Assembly: GCF_004366075.1 (NCBI RefSeq)
Contig: NZ_SODU01000002.1
Coordinates: 372,001-436,000, forward strand
DNA: 64,000 nucleotides
Direction of reading: 5' to 3'
From: Kribbella pratensis
Lineage (GTDB): Bacteria; Actinomycetota; Actinomycetes; Propionibacteriales; Kribbellaceae
The position numbers and the translations under genes were made by a program. This document shows, in pieces, positions 25,812 through 33,967 of this stretch; position 1 is the stretch's first letter; every line of letters begins with the position of its first letter. The notes under the pieces were generated by a model. It saw only the letters and a program-made list of their open reading frames with translations, did not search any database and was not told the DNA's origin.

Positions 25812-26211
25812 TGAGGAGATACTTCAGGATCTCCTGCCGGCCCATGCCACTGGTCGAATAGACCTCGCGCTCGAAATCCAGACGATTTGGCGCCAATTCC
25901 CGAATACAATCAGCACGATTGTCAACTGAGAAGTATCGTATAGGCATCTTGGCATGTTCTGCCTGTGCGATCTCAATCAGAACGCCGTCTGCAAGCGTTT
26001 CACCGAACACCCATACTTCATCACTCAGGCTGAGCAGGGCATGGTTCGCATCACGTACCGCGTCCCGCGGAACCCGGTCGGACAGAAAGTAGTCGAAAGC
26101 TCGGAATGGATTGAGCGGAACTCCACCCTTCTGAAACACAAACTCACAGATAGCATCTCGGCAATAGAAGTACTGCTTCGACTGTGCTGTGTAGACAACA
26201 GGGCCACTCAT
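25747..26211 (-). CDS. Nucleoside 2-deoxyribosyltransferase-like protein
   Basis: A 154-aa Rossmann-like protein of the nucleoside deoxyribosyltransferase/LOG clan (DUF4406/DUF7768-like). The N-terminal strand VVYTAQSKQYFYCRDAICEF replaces the usual IYLAGP... start. The middle ALLSLSDEVWVFGETLADGVLIEIAQAEH resembles the family pDpGTawEiG motif, with Glu80 at the nucleophile position and Asp75 before it. Its likely action is on an N-glycosidic bond of a nucleotide-type ligand. It overlaps the FAD oxidoreductase stop by four bases and runs into the MTAN-domain gene, so all three proteins are co-translated. Confidence 0.72.
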   Translation of the reverse strand: MSGPVVYTAQSKQYFYCRDAICEFVFQKGGVPLNPFRAFDYFLSDRVPRDAVRDANHALLSLSDEVWVFGETLADGVLIEIAQAEHAKMPIRYFSVDNRADCIRELAPNRLDFEREVYSTSGMGRQEILKYLLNGSTEFVATALGRRAEVPGAV

Positions 26212-27479
26212 TCGTCTACCCCATCTGACGGCCTTAACACTGCATTACCCACAACGTATCCGCTGATCAACGCTGCAGTGAGACCTCTAAAGTCCCCTGC
26301 CGAATCGCCCGCCACCCAGAGTCCTGGCAGCGGAGTCTTCAGTCGTGAATCGTGTCGAAGATACATTCCCACGCCCTCCACGGTCGGTCCAGCGATGGAT
26401 GCCTGTTCGAGCCGCCCCTCTGGGAAGTCTTGCACCAGTGCAGCAAGTCCCGCGGACAGGCGCGCCGACATCGCTCGCCCTAGCACTTCGGCGAGCATAG
26501 CGGTTTCAGACGGTAACCGGGTACGTTCATCTAGTAACGATCCCAACTTCGATTGCACAGGCGCATGCGTGCGAGTCAAGCGCTCGCGCATGCGGGGCCA
26601 TTCAGCCTCGATCGACCGCCTATCCAGAATACGGACGTTGAATCCAACGTTTGAATGTGCGGTTGGAGGCCCATCGGCATGACCCGAGACACTCTCAATG
26701 CCATACGACCGCCCGGTCACAACTGCGCCATTTCTACAACAACAGAACGTTCGCCATTCAATCGAGCGATCGCTACTTCGATAAATCAGCTTCGGATCAA
26801 GTCTCGGATGGTTCTTCAGGAAGAAATGCTCGGCAGGCTGCTCAATTCTGACACCCACCTCAACCCTGATTGGTGTTTGAGCCCTCTGTGGCAAGCAGTC
26901 CTGAACGAGAAGGGAACCATATCGACCGGCGGCAATTACGAGGTTCTTGCAGATGACTCTCAATCCATCACCATGCGTCTCACCATGGAGCATCCATCCA
27001 GGCGAACGAGCAGCGATGCGGCTGACGCGCGAGGCGGTCAGGATATCAACGCCGCTGGATAGTTCCGATATCATCCGGGCCCGGACGTCCAGCGGCACGT
27101 AAATCGACGGATAGTGTTTGTCAAAACGAGTATGCATGATCGTCGTCGGCAATATGCTAGCGGTGGCGTCGCCGATCGAGGCTACGTCGATGCCATGCCG
27201 AGTAAGTAGACCGTCGAGTGATCGACGAGCCTTATCAAGTAGACGCGGATCTAGTTCCCAGACAACCGTGGCGGACGGCCAGAAGGAAAACTTGCCGTCC
27301 GAGTACAAGCCCGCACCCCCCACCCCTTCAAGCAAAGTCGCTGGATCCTCCTGCGACCTGTCGCCGACCACCGGCCCTGCCTCGAGGACCAGAACGTCTG
27401 CACCTCGAAGCACCTGAGCGGCGGCCAGACCGGCTGGCCCAGCACCTATGATCGCCGTTTCCACAGACACCTGTTGCAT
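26208..27479 (-). CDS. FAD-dependent oxidoreductase (COG2509-like)
   Basis: A 423-aa flavoprotein. ATG 27479 was chosen for GGGGGG just upstream; three in-frame ATGs upstream exist, up to 27524. The N-terminal Rossmann motif is IIGAGPAGLAAAQVL (Gly12, 14, 17), followed by VLVLEAGPVVGDR. Family stretches are GGAGLYSDGKFSFWP, RTFCCCRNGAVVTG (a Cys-rich form of the RTFCMCPGG motif) and the C-terminal FAD site LPGLWVAGDSAGDFRGLTAALISGYVVGNAV. No membrane segment. Cytosolic redox enzyme of unknown substrate, first gene of the island operon. Confidence 0.82.
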   Translation of the reverse strand: MQQVSVETAIIGAGPAGLAAAQVLRGADVLVLEAGPVVGDRSQEDPATLLEGVGGAGLYSDGKFSFWPSATVVWELDPRLLDKARRSLDGLLTRHGIDVASIGDATASILPTTIMHTRFDKHYPSIYVPLDVRARMISELSSGVDILTASRVSRIAARSPGWMLHGETHGDGLRVICKNLVIAAGRYGSLLVQDCLPQRAQTPIRVEVGVRIEQPAEHFFLKNHPRLDPKLIYRSSDRSIEWRTFCCCRNGAVVTGRSYGIESVSGHADGPPTAHSNVGFNVRILDRRSIEAEWPRMRERLTRTHAPVQSKLGSLLDERTRLPSETAMLAEVLGRAMSARLSAGLAALVQDFPEGRLEQASIAGPTVEGVGMYLRHDSRLKTPLPGLWVAGDSAGDFRGLTAALISGYVVGNAVLRPSDGVDE

Positions 27480-27641
27480 CCCGATTCCCCCCATCGAGCA
27501 GACCATGTCCGACGTCAGTGACACGTCTGTGCGAACTCTGGTCCGACCGTAACGCGACGCTGCCTTCTACAACAGGGTTCAAAGGGGTTCGATGGGAGCA
27601 ACAACCACTGGCAGCACGATCGACCAACCGATTGGATTTCG

Positions 27642-28205
27642 ATGCGATTCACCAGCCGGCCTCGCCGTCCTCGGAACCCCCTCTTGAACAGTGCGGAGTA
27701 TTCCGCTTTGAAGAGCGAACAGCTTGAGCGGATAAAGCAGCGTGACAGCTTCTTGAATCTGAATGTCGTCGCGATCGGTCTGACAGCGTCGCTGGCGATT
27801 CAACTCGAAGGGCGTCAGCATGCGTGGCTGCTGATTCCATGGATCACGACAATTCTTGGATGGGCGTATCTATCCAACGACGACAAAGTCACCGCAATTG
27901 CGCGACACCTAGAGCAGAATGCCGGGATTTCCGAATCCTTGGGATTATGGGAGTCGAGCACCAAAGGTTTAACTCCCAGCGCTCTACGGCGCACGGCGGA
28001 GATCGTCGTGTTCCTAATCGCGTTCGTGGCCCCAACACCGGTCTCCGTGGCTTTGTACCTCAGCTCCTCTCATGCAGATCCAATCAGACCTCTCTCGTGG
28101 ATTTTGATCGGGTCCGGATCCCTCCTGACGGCCGGACTCGCGCTGACCTACTCTTCGTCACTGGTTGGGAGGTGGCGTTCGAAACTTCCTCCCTTGGTGT
28201 CCTGA
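27642..28205 (+). CDS. Four-helix membrane protein, island gene
   Basis: A 187-aa protein. A basic N-tail leads into a helix YSALKSEQLERIKQRDSF, then four hydrophobic segments at about 37-54, 61-77, 118-141 and 149-171, with SNDDKVTAIARHLEQ between the pairs. The layout (cytosolic helix, LGW.YL.NDDK loop) resembles small actinobacterial integral membrane proteins often found near conflict genes. A SLATT-like effector role is only a guess. Divergent from the FAD oxidoreductase with about 160 bases between the starts. GC near 55 %. Confidence 0.68.
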   Translation: MRFTSRPRRPRNPLLNSAEYSALKSEQLERIKQRDSFLNLNVVAIGLTASLAIQLEGRQHAWLLIPWITTILGWAYLSNDDKVTAIARHLEQNAGISESLGLWESSTKGLTPSALRRTAEIVVFLIAFVAPTPVSVALYLSSSHADPIRPLSWILIGSGSLLTAGLALTYSSSLVGRWRSKLPPLVS

Positions 28206-28313
28206 ATCCTAAATCTCCATTCGACTGTTTTCGCACGGGCGCGGTCCGAGACCCGGGGCGTATCGTGGTTCCCAGCGCGCCGTTGGCGCGGTTGCCTGCA
28301 TTACAGTGCAGTC

Positions 28314-29663
28314 GTGCGGTTCATGCGGGACTTGCGGAGGCTGTTGCGGCGGCGTGATTTCCGGCGGTTGTTTGCGGTTCGGCTGACGTCTCAGTGTGGG
28401 GACGGGGTCTTCCAGGTCGCGTTGGCGTCGTACGTGCTGTTCTCGCCGGAACGGGCGCCGGATGCGGCTGCGATCGCGGGTCTGTTCGCGGTCTCGCTGC
28501 TGCCGTACTCGATCCTCGGACCGTTCACCGGCGTACTGCTGGACCGCTGGTCGCGCCGCCAGATCCTGTTCGCCGCGAACCTGACCCGGGCCGCGCTCGT
28601 CATCGGCGTCGGCGCGATCGTCGCGGCCGGGAACGCGGGCGTGCTGTTCTACCTCGCCGTACTGCTCACCCTCGGCGTCAACCGCTTCCTGCTCTCCGGC
28701 CTCTCCGCCGGCCTCCCGCACGTGGTCGAACGCGACGAACTGGTGATGGCCAACGCGGTCACTCCAACGAGTGGTACGGCGTCCTTCCTGATCGGCGGCG
28801 GGATCGGCGCCGGAGTGAAGCTGCTAGTCGACTCCGACCTGATCGTCCTCGGGCTGACGGTCGTCATCTACACGGCCGCCGCCTTCCTCGCTCTCCGGCT
28901 CCGGCGCGACCAGCTCGGCCCGGACCTGAACGGCGACGAGCCCGGCATCGCCGAAGCACTCCGCACGATCGCGACCGGCCTCGTCGACGGCGGGCGGCAC
29001 CTCCGCGAGCGCCCGCAGCCCGCACTCGGCCTCGCCGCGATCGGATCGCTGCGGTTCTTCTTCGGGTTGATGACGGTCGCGATGATCCTGCTGTACCGCA
29101 ACTACTTCTACGGGCCCGGCCAGCTCGATCAGGCCTTCGGTGCGCTCGCGATCGCGACGGGTGCGGTCGGTGCCGGCCTGTTCGTCGCCGCACTGGTCAC
29201 GCCGTGGGGCACTCGGGTGATGGCGCTGCGGCAGTGGATCACGGTGCTGTTCGCGGCCGCCGCGGTGGTGAGCGCCGTACCGATCGGGCTCTACACGAAG
29301 CCGGCGATGGTGATCGGCGGGTTCCTGACCGGGTTCTGCGCGCAGGGCATCAAGATCAGCGTCGACACCCTCGTCCAGACGGGTGTCGACGACGTGTACC
29401 GCGGGCGGGTGTTCTCGCTGTACGACATGATCTTCAACGTCGGGCAGGTCTCCGCGGCCGCACTCGGCGCGGCGATCCTGCCCGACAGCGGGAAGTCCTA
29501 CCCGGTGCTCGCGCTGATCGTGGTCGGCTTCGCGGTGAGCTCCCTGGTGTACGGGCGCCTCAGTTCACGTGCCGCGCAGCGCGGTGATCGGCTGGATGGC
29601 GGAGGCCTTCCAGGCGGGATAGGTGCCGGCGACCAGACCGATGAACGCACCCAGCAGGGGTGA
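28314..29663 (+). CDS. Major facilitator superfamily permease
   Basis: A 449-aa transporter with about 12 membrane helices. The loop 2-3 motif GVLLDRWSRRQILF is the usual MFS G.l.DR.gRR form. Similar to macrolide/enterobactin exporter-type MFS proteins. The GTG at 28314 lies only about 7 bases after TACAGT (28302-28307), so the message may be leaderless; no Shine-Dalgarno is present. The last ~33 residues (SSRAAQRGDRLDGGG...) are hydrophilic and are read antisense over the end of the convergent ABC permease (99-base overlap). They are probably a recent extension. Confidence 0.85.
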   Translation: MRFMRDLRRLLRRRDFRRLFAVRLTSQCGDGVFQVALASYVLFSPERAPDAAAIAGLFAVSLLPYSILGPFTGVLLDRWSRRQILFAANLTRAALVIGVGAIVAAGNAGVLFYLAVLLTLGVNRFLLSGLSAGLPHVVERDELVMANAVTPTSGTASFLIGGGIGAGVKLLVDSDLIVLGLTVVIYTAAAFLALRLRRDQLGPDLNGDEPGIAEALRTIATGLVDGGRHLRERPQPALGLAAIGSLRFFFGLMTVAMILLYRNYFYGPGQLDQAFGALAIATGAVGAGLFVAALVTPWGTRVMALRQWITVLFAAAAVVSAVPIGLYTKPAMVIGGFLTGFCAQGIKISVDTLVQTGVDDVYRGRVFSLYDMIFNVGQVSAAALGAAILPDSGKSYPVLALIVVGFAVSSLVYGRLSSRAAQRGDRLDGGGLPGGIGAGDQTDERTQQG

Positions 29664-30833
29664 ACCGAACGCCAGCCGGTTGTCCAGGATCGGCGTCCAG
29701 TCGCGGACCCAGGACACCCCGACGGTCAGGATGACGCCGACCGCCGTACCGAGCAGACCGCCGAGGAAGCCGACGATCACGCTCTCCACCAGGAACTGGA
29801 CCGCGATGTGTCTTCGGGCCGCGCCGAGTGCCCTGCGCAGACCGATCTCCGAGATGCGTTCCAGGACGGACAGCAGAGTCACGTTGGCGATGCCGAGTCC
29901 ACCGACCAGGAGCGCGACCGCACCGAGCAGCAGGAACAACGCGTTCAGGTCGGACTCCACACCCTTGCGTACGGCGCCCTGCTTCGGCGGAGCGTCCACG
30001 GTCAAGGTGCTCGGGTTGTTCGGCTCGATCGCGATCGGAGCCTGCTCCGCGATCAGTTGCGCGGCGCCGACCGCCGTACGGATCTCGACCGCGTCCGGGG
30101 ACTCGAGGTTGTAGGCCTCCTTCGCCGTACCGTTCGGCATGATCACCGCGTCGTTGAGGTCGGCGCGGCCGGTGACCGAGTCGAGGATGCCGATCACCGT
30201 GTACGGCTCGTCGCCGATGAACACTGCCGGCTGCGAGTCGACCCGGTTGATGCCGAGCCGCTCCGCCGCGTGTTTGCCCAGGACAACCACCTTGTCGGCA
30301 CGCTGGTCGTGACCGTCGTCGAAGAACCGGCCGGTCTTGAGCACCCCGCGTACGGCGTCCCAGAGGCCGGAGGATCCGGCCATCACCTGGAGCGCCTTGC
30401 CCGTACCGCCGTTCAGGCCGGTGACGTTCTCGACCAGGTCGTCACCGATCTGCAGGCTGCTGACGGTCCCGACTGCTTCGACACCGTTCAGCCGCTTGAT
30501 CCGGTCCGGCGCGTCCCACGGCAGTTGTGTCGCCGCCTCTCCTTCCTGCCCACCCTTGTCGTCCGGCTGCACTACGACTCTCGTCGCTGCGGCCAGGTCG
30601 AACCGCTGCGTGATCTGCCCGGCCGCCGTCTGCCCGAGCCCGACCGTTCCCACCAGCGCAGCGACGCCGAGCACGGTGCCGAGGGTGGTGAGAATCAGCC
30701 GAGTCGGCCGGGCGGCAACACCCGCCAGCGCTTCGTCGAGCAGGTCCCGCACTGCGGGACGAGATCTGAGCCGGCGTCGCCGGGACGTGGACGGCCCGCC
30801 GGTCGGGTCCGGGGGGCCTGCTTGGGTTACCAC
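29565..30833 (-). CDS. MacB/FtsX-type ABC transporter permease
   Basis: A 422-aa permease. The first helix lies at about 45-65 (TRLILTTLGTVLGVAALVGTVGLGQ). A ~200-residue extracytoplasmic MacB_PCD domain follows, then three helices forming the FtsX core (LLLGAVALLVGGLGIANVTLLSV, SEIGLRRALGAARRHIAVQFLVES, and a last helix before YPAWKASAIQPITALRG). This is the hallmark of mechanotransmitting MacB-like systems. It overlaps the ATPase gene by 7 bases and completes the four-gene operon. Confidence 0.92.
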   Translation of the reverse strand: MVTQAGPPDPTGGPSTSRRRRLRSRPAVRDLLDEALAGVAARPTRLILTTLGTVLGVAALVGTVGLGQTAAGQITQRFDLAAATRVVVQPDDKGGQEGEAATQLPWDAPDRIKRLNGVEAVGTVSSLQIGDDLVENVTGLNGGTGKALQVMAGSSGLWDAVRGVLKTGRFFDDGHDQRADKVVVLGKHAAERLGINRVDSQPAVFIGDEPYTVIGILDSVTGRADLNDAVIMPNGTAKEAYNLESPDAVEIRTAVGAAQLIAEQAPIAIEPNNPSTLTVDAPPKQGAVRKGVESDLNALFLLLGAVALLVGGLGIANVTLLSVLERISEIGLRRALGAARRHIAVQFLVESVIVGFLGGLLGTAVGVILTVGVSWVRDWTPILDNRLAFGSPLLGAFIGLVAGTYPAWKASAIQPITALRGT

Positions 30834-31516
30834 TTGAGGGTTCCGTCGACGATGCGGACCTGGCGTTGCGCCCGGCGGCTCACGTGGTCGTCGTGGGTGA
30901 TGACGGCCAGCGTCATACCCTCGGAGTGCAATTCGTCGAACACCTGCAAGATCGCCTCCGCGTTCGCACTGTCCAGGTTTCCGGTCGGTTCGTCCGCGAG
31001 CAGCAGACTGGGTTCCGCGACGAGCGCCCGCGCGATCGCGACGCGCTGGCGCTCACCACCGGAGAGCGTGGTCGGGGCGAACTCCATCCGGTGCGACAGC
31101 CCGACCCGTTCCAGCGCCACCCGCGCCCGCGCCATCCGTTGCCGTCGCGGCACTCCGACGTACACCATCGAGAGCGCCACGTTCTCCAGGACGGTGCGAT
31201 GGTCGAGCAGATGGAACGACTGGAACACGAACCCGATCCGCTCCCCCCGCAGTACGGCGCGCCGTCGCTCGCGCAGGCTCATCGTGTCCACGCCGTCGAG
31301 CCGGTAGACACCGTCCGTTGGGTTGTCCAACAACCCGAGCAGGTGCAGCAACGTCGACTTCCCGGACCCGGACGGCCCGACGATCGACAGGTACTCCCCC
31401 TGCCCGATGGTCAGGTCGATCCCGTTGATCGCCTGTACTTCGGGCGGCCCCGGGAAGAACCGTCGTACGCCGATCATCTCGACGACCGGCGCCGGCAACG
31501 CGACAGCGGTACTCAT
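30827..31516 (-). CDS. ABC transporter ATP-binding protein (LolD/MacB type)
   Basis: A 229-aa ATPase. Walker A is GPSGSGKST, the Q-loop is in FVFQSFHLL, the signature is LSGGERQRVAIARAL, Walker B is LLLADEPTGNLDS, and the H-loop is in AVITHDDHV. The TGNLD sequence is typical of the LolD/MacB group. It overlaps the membrane-fusion protein gene by four bases (ATGA) and the permease gene by seven, forming one transcription unit. Confidence 0.95.
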   Translation of the reverse strand: MSTAVALPAPVVEMIGVRRFFPGPPEVQAINGIDLTIGQGEYLSIVGPSGSGKSTLLHLLGLLDNPTDGVYRLDGVDTMSLRERRRAVLRGERIGFVFQSFHLLDHRTVLENVALSMVYVGVPRRQRMARARVALERVGLSHRMEFAPTTLSGGERQRVAIARALVAEPSLLLADEPTGNLDSANAEAILQVFDELHSEGMTLAVITHDDHVSRRAQRQVRIVDGTLKW

Positions 31517-32808
31517 CGCCCGACCACCACCTGGTCGCCTTCGGACAACTTGGCGTCGCCCTTCGGCGTGACCTGCGCGAACCCGTCCGCGGTGAGCCCG
31601 ACCGTGACCGGGATCAGCTCCACCTTCCCGTTCCGCAGTACCTCGACCCGCGACGCACCATCGGATCCGGACGACAGGGCAGCCACCGGTACGGCGAGCA
31701 CCTTGCCGCTGGTGCTCTTGATCGGGATCGTCACCCGCACGTTCGCGTCCCGCAGCAGCGCCAGCTGACTCGCCGTCAGCGTGTTCGGCGCGACCACCAC
31801 GTCGTACTGGTTCCCGTTCTTCGTGACTCGACGGACCTTCCCGGCGACGGACACGCTGTCACCGAGATCGAGCGTCGCCGCCATGCCTGCCTTCAGCCGC
31901 TGAGCGGTCTCTGCGTCGACCTTGACCGTGACAACCAACGAGGCACCGCTGGCCGACATCACTACACCACTCACCGTCCCGCCACGCTCGACCTTCACGT
32001 CGTCGACACGGCGCGGCAGCGTCTTCACGTAGACGACTTCGGACACGGGCAACGGCGTACCGGCCTTGAACTCGGCCTCGTTCTGCGCTTCCTGCGCGTC
32101 CGCGAGGTTCTCCTCCGCGTCGTCGACAGCGCCTTGCTGCACCGACGTGTCCTTCGCCTTCGCATCCTTGGCGGCCTTGAGCTGCGACTGGGCCTGGCGG
32201 AGCTGCTTCTTCGCCGCGTCGACCTGCTGCTTCGACTGGTCGACGGCCTGCGTGAACTTCTCGTCCGGCTCCGGAGCTTCGTATCCGGCGTTCTCGTACA
32301 ACTCCTCCACCGCGGCCGACGTGTCCAGCGTGTACTCGTCGTCGACCGTCCCCGGGTCGTATCCAAGCCGGTCGAGCGTCTGCTCCAGCTGCAGCACGTC
32401 CGGACCCTTGGACCCCGGCGAGAGCGTCCGGTACATCGGGAGTACGCCGGCCAGTCCGATCACCGGCCGCCCGGTGATCTCGAGCAGGGCCTTGCCCTCG
32501 GTGATCGTCGACCCGACCGCGGGCACCTTCCCCGTGACGATCGGCGGTGTCGTCAGCCCGCTGGTCTCGACCCGGATGTTCACCGCGCCGTCGAACGACG
32601 CGTCACCCCGGCCGACCACCTTGCTGGACAGCGCCTTCTTCGCCACCGGCACGGTGATCTGGGACGCCTTCGGTGCCGCGGTCTTCGCGGCGGCGTCCTC
32701 CGGCGAGCTGATCCGGCTGCCGACCCCGACCCCGACTCCGAGCGAGACGGTCGCGACCGCGGACACCCCGACCAGCACCCGGCGGCGGGACTTGGGCGAA
32801 GCGGTCAC
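31513..32808 (-). CDS. Membrane fusion protein with peptidoglycan-binding domain
   Basis: A 431-aa periplasmic-adaptor-like protein starting at the GTG at 32808 (GTGA overlap with the lipoprotein stop). It has an N-terminal anchor (RRVLVGVSAVATVSLGVGVGVG). A barrel-sandwich-like half lies before and after. A PG_binding_1 domain (SKGPDVLQLEQTLDRLGYDPG) and a long coiled-coil (QSKQQVDAAKKQLRQAQSQL ... DAEENLADAQEAQNEAEF) follow. The C-terminal beta-barrel contains VRVTIPIKSTSGKVLAVPVAAL. It is an actinobacterial HlyD/MacA analogue linking the permease to the wall. Confidence 0.88.
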   Translation of the reverse strand: MTASPKSRRRVLVGVSAVATVSLGVGVGVGSRISSPEDAAAKTAAPKASQITVPVAKKALSSKVVGRGDASFDGAVNIRVETSGLTTPPIVTGKVPAVGSTITEGKALLEITGRPVIGLAGVLPMYRTLSPGSKGPDVLQLEQTLDRLGYDPGTVDDEYTLDTSAAVEELYENAGYEAPEPDEKFTQAVDQSKQQVDAAKKQLRQAQSQLKAAKDAKAKDTSVQQGAVDDAEENLADAQEAQNEAEFKAGTPLPVSEVVYVKTLPRRVDDVKVERGGTVSGVVMSASGASLVVTVKVDAETAQRLKAGMAATLDLGDSVSVAGKVRRVTKNGNQYDVVVAPNTLTASQLALLRDANVRVTIPIKSTSGKVLAVPVAALSSGSDGASRVEVLRNGKVELIPVTVGLTADGFAQVTPKGDAKLSEGDQVVVGR

Positions 32809-33854
32809 CGGTTCGCCGTCTCGTCGCGGTACGCCTCGAGCTCGGCCTTGTGCTGCTCGACGAACTCCTTCTCGGCGGCGTACTGCACCTTCTTGTACGC
32901 GTCGTCGTACCCACTGGCCTTGCACTTCTGGTCCGCCACCGCGAGCGCGATCTCCGACTTGCGCAGCTCGGACAGCTTCGCCGAGTCGACCTTGTCGAAC
33001 GACGGCGGGCCGGTGATCGTCTTGGACGGACCGCTCTTCGCGGGCGGCTTGTTCCCGGTCAGCGTGTCCAGTTTCTGCTGGATCTGCTCACGCGGGTCGT
33101 CGACCTTCGTGAACCCGGAGTGCCCGGCGTCCGCCATGCAGTCGGCCCACGCGCTGGTGGCGTCCACCACCCGCTGGTCGGTGTCGATCCGCTTCTGCAG
33201 CGCCTGGATGTCCTTGAACAGGCTCTCGAACTTCTTGAAGTCCATGCCACGGTCCTGGCCGTACACCTCCTTGATCGCCTTGCCGCGACAGCCGAGCTCC
33301 TGCTGACCGCTCGAGCTCGGGCCGTCCTTGCCGCCCTCGATGACGATCGCCCCGTTGCCGGTCGCGTTCGGTCCGTTCAGCGCCTTGTCGTACGCCTTCT
33401 GTGCGGCCGTCGACAGCGCACTGCGGATCTTGGTGTTCGGGTTCGAGTCGTCGTCCCCGCCGGCCTTGGACCAGTCGATCGTGCTGATCCCGTACCCGTA
33501 CTGCTCGGCGAACTTGTCCGGCGGCAGGTTGAACGCTTCGCTGAACTTGCTCTTCGCGTTCTGCTCCGGCGGTACGGCGACGTACTCGAATCCGGCCGTC
33601 TTCATACAGGCGGCGGTGGCGTCCTCGACCTTGCGCTGCTTCGCCAGATCCTCCTCGGACGGTTGCCGCGCGCCGCCGGCCCGGACCGCCATCTTGAACC
33701 CGCCGCCGGACGAACTGACGAAGCCGTCTCCCATGTACTCCGCGAGCGGACTCTTGTCGCTCTGCTGATCGGACGCGACCGGCGCCTTGTCGTTCCCGCA
33801 GCCGGCGAGTGCCAGTACCGCCATCATCGCGAGCGCTGTTCGTGAGGTCTTCAT
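32805..33854 (-). CDS. Lipoprotein with repeated Cys modules, substrate or partner of the ABC system
   Basis: A 349-aa secreted lipoprotein with lipobox LALAGC at residues 14-19. The mature part has four further Cys, two in related contexts: AACMKTAGFEYVAV and ADCMADAGHSGF. It is otherwise charged and helical. It is the first gene of the operon; the family is not named. The context suggests a substrate-capturing or sensing lipoprotein. The C(M/L)xTAG module also occurs in the extracytoplasmic domain of the divergent histidine kinase, implying that both recognise the same thing or each other. Confidence 0.78.
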   Translation of the reverse strand: MKTSRTALAMMAVLALAGCGNDKAPVASDQQSDKSPLAEYMGDGFVSSSGGGFKMAVRAGGARQPSEEDLAKQRKVEDATAACMKTAGFEYVAVPPEQNAKSKFSEAFNLPPDKFAEQYGYGISTIDWSKAGGDDDSNPNTKIRSALSTAAQKAYDKALNGPNATGNGAIVIEGGKDGPSSSGQQELGCRGKAIKEVYGQDRGMDFKKFESLFKDIQALQKRIDTDQRVVDATSAWADCMADAGHSGFTKVDDPREQIQQKLDTLTGNKPPAKSGPSKTITGPPSFDKVDSAKLSELRKSEIALAVADQKCKASGYDDAYKKVQYAAEKEFVEQHKAELEAYRDETANR

Positions 33855-33879
33855 GGCAGTGGAGCGTGCCGTCGCGGCC

Positions 33880-33946
33880 GTGAAGAACCTGTGAAGGTCC
33901 CGTTTGCACCTGATGCTCTCAGCCGATCTTCATCGGATTCTCATCA
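33880..33946. promoter_or_regulatory. Candidate OmpR-type response regulator sites
   Basis: GTGAAG occurs at 33880-33885 and again at 33891-33896, an 11-bp direct repeat. On the other side TTCATC/CTCATC repeats at 33929 and 33940, also 11 bp apart and roughly the inverse complement of the first pair. Both lie in the ~110-bp gap between the lipoprotein operon and the response regulator gene. This is a typical arrangement for a winged-helix regulator that controls both directions. Confidence 0.55.
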
Positions 33947-33967
33947 ACTTCGGGGACATTGAGGACT

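Larger units (their letters stand above)
23880..28230. other. Lower-GC genomic island
   Basis: Between the DUF4188 and MFS genes the base composition falls: sampled 60-base lines give 45-55 % GC against about 70 % in neighbouring genes. Codon use also changes (many A/T third positions). The segment carries three leftward genes and one rightward gene. There is no integrase, transposase, tRNA or convincing flanking direct repeat, so the mode of entry is not visible. Confidence 0.8.

Noticed and set aside
23880..28230. Direct repeats (att sites) at island ends
   Set aside because: The best shared word is TTTTCGCA at both ends, too short, and one copy is inside the coding end of the 635-aa gene.
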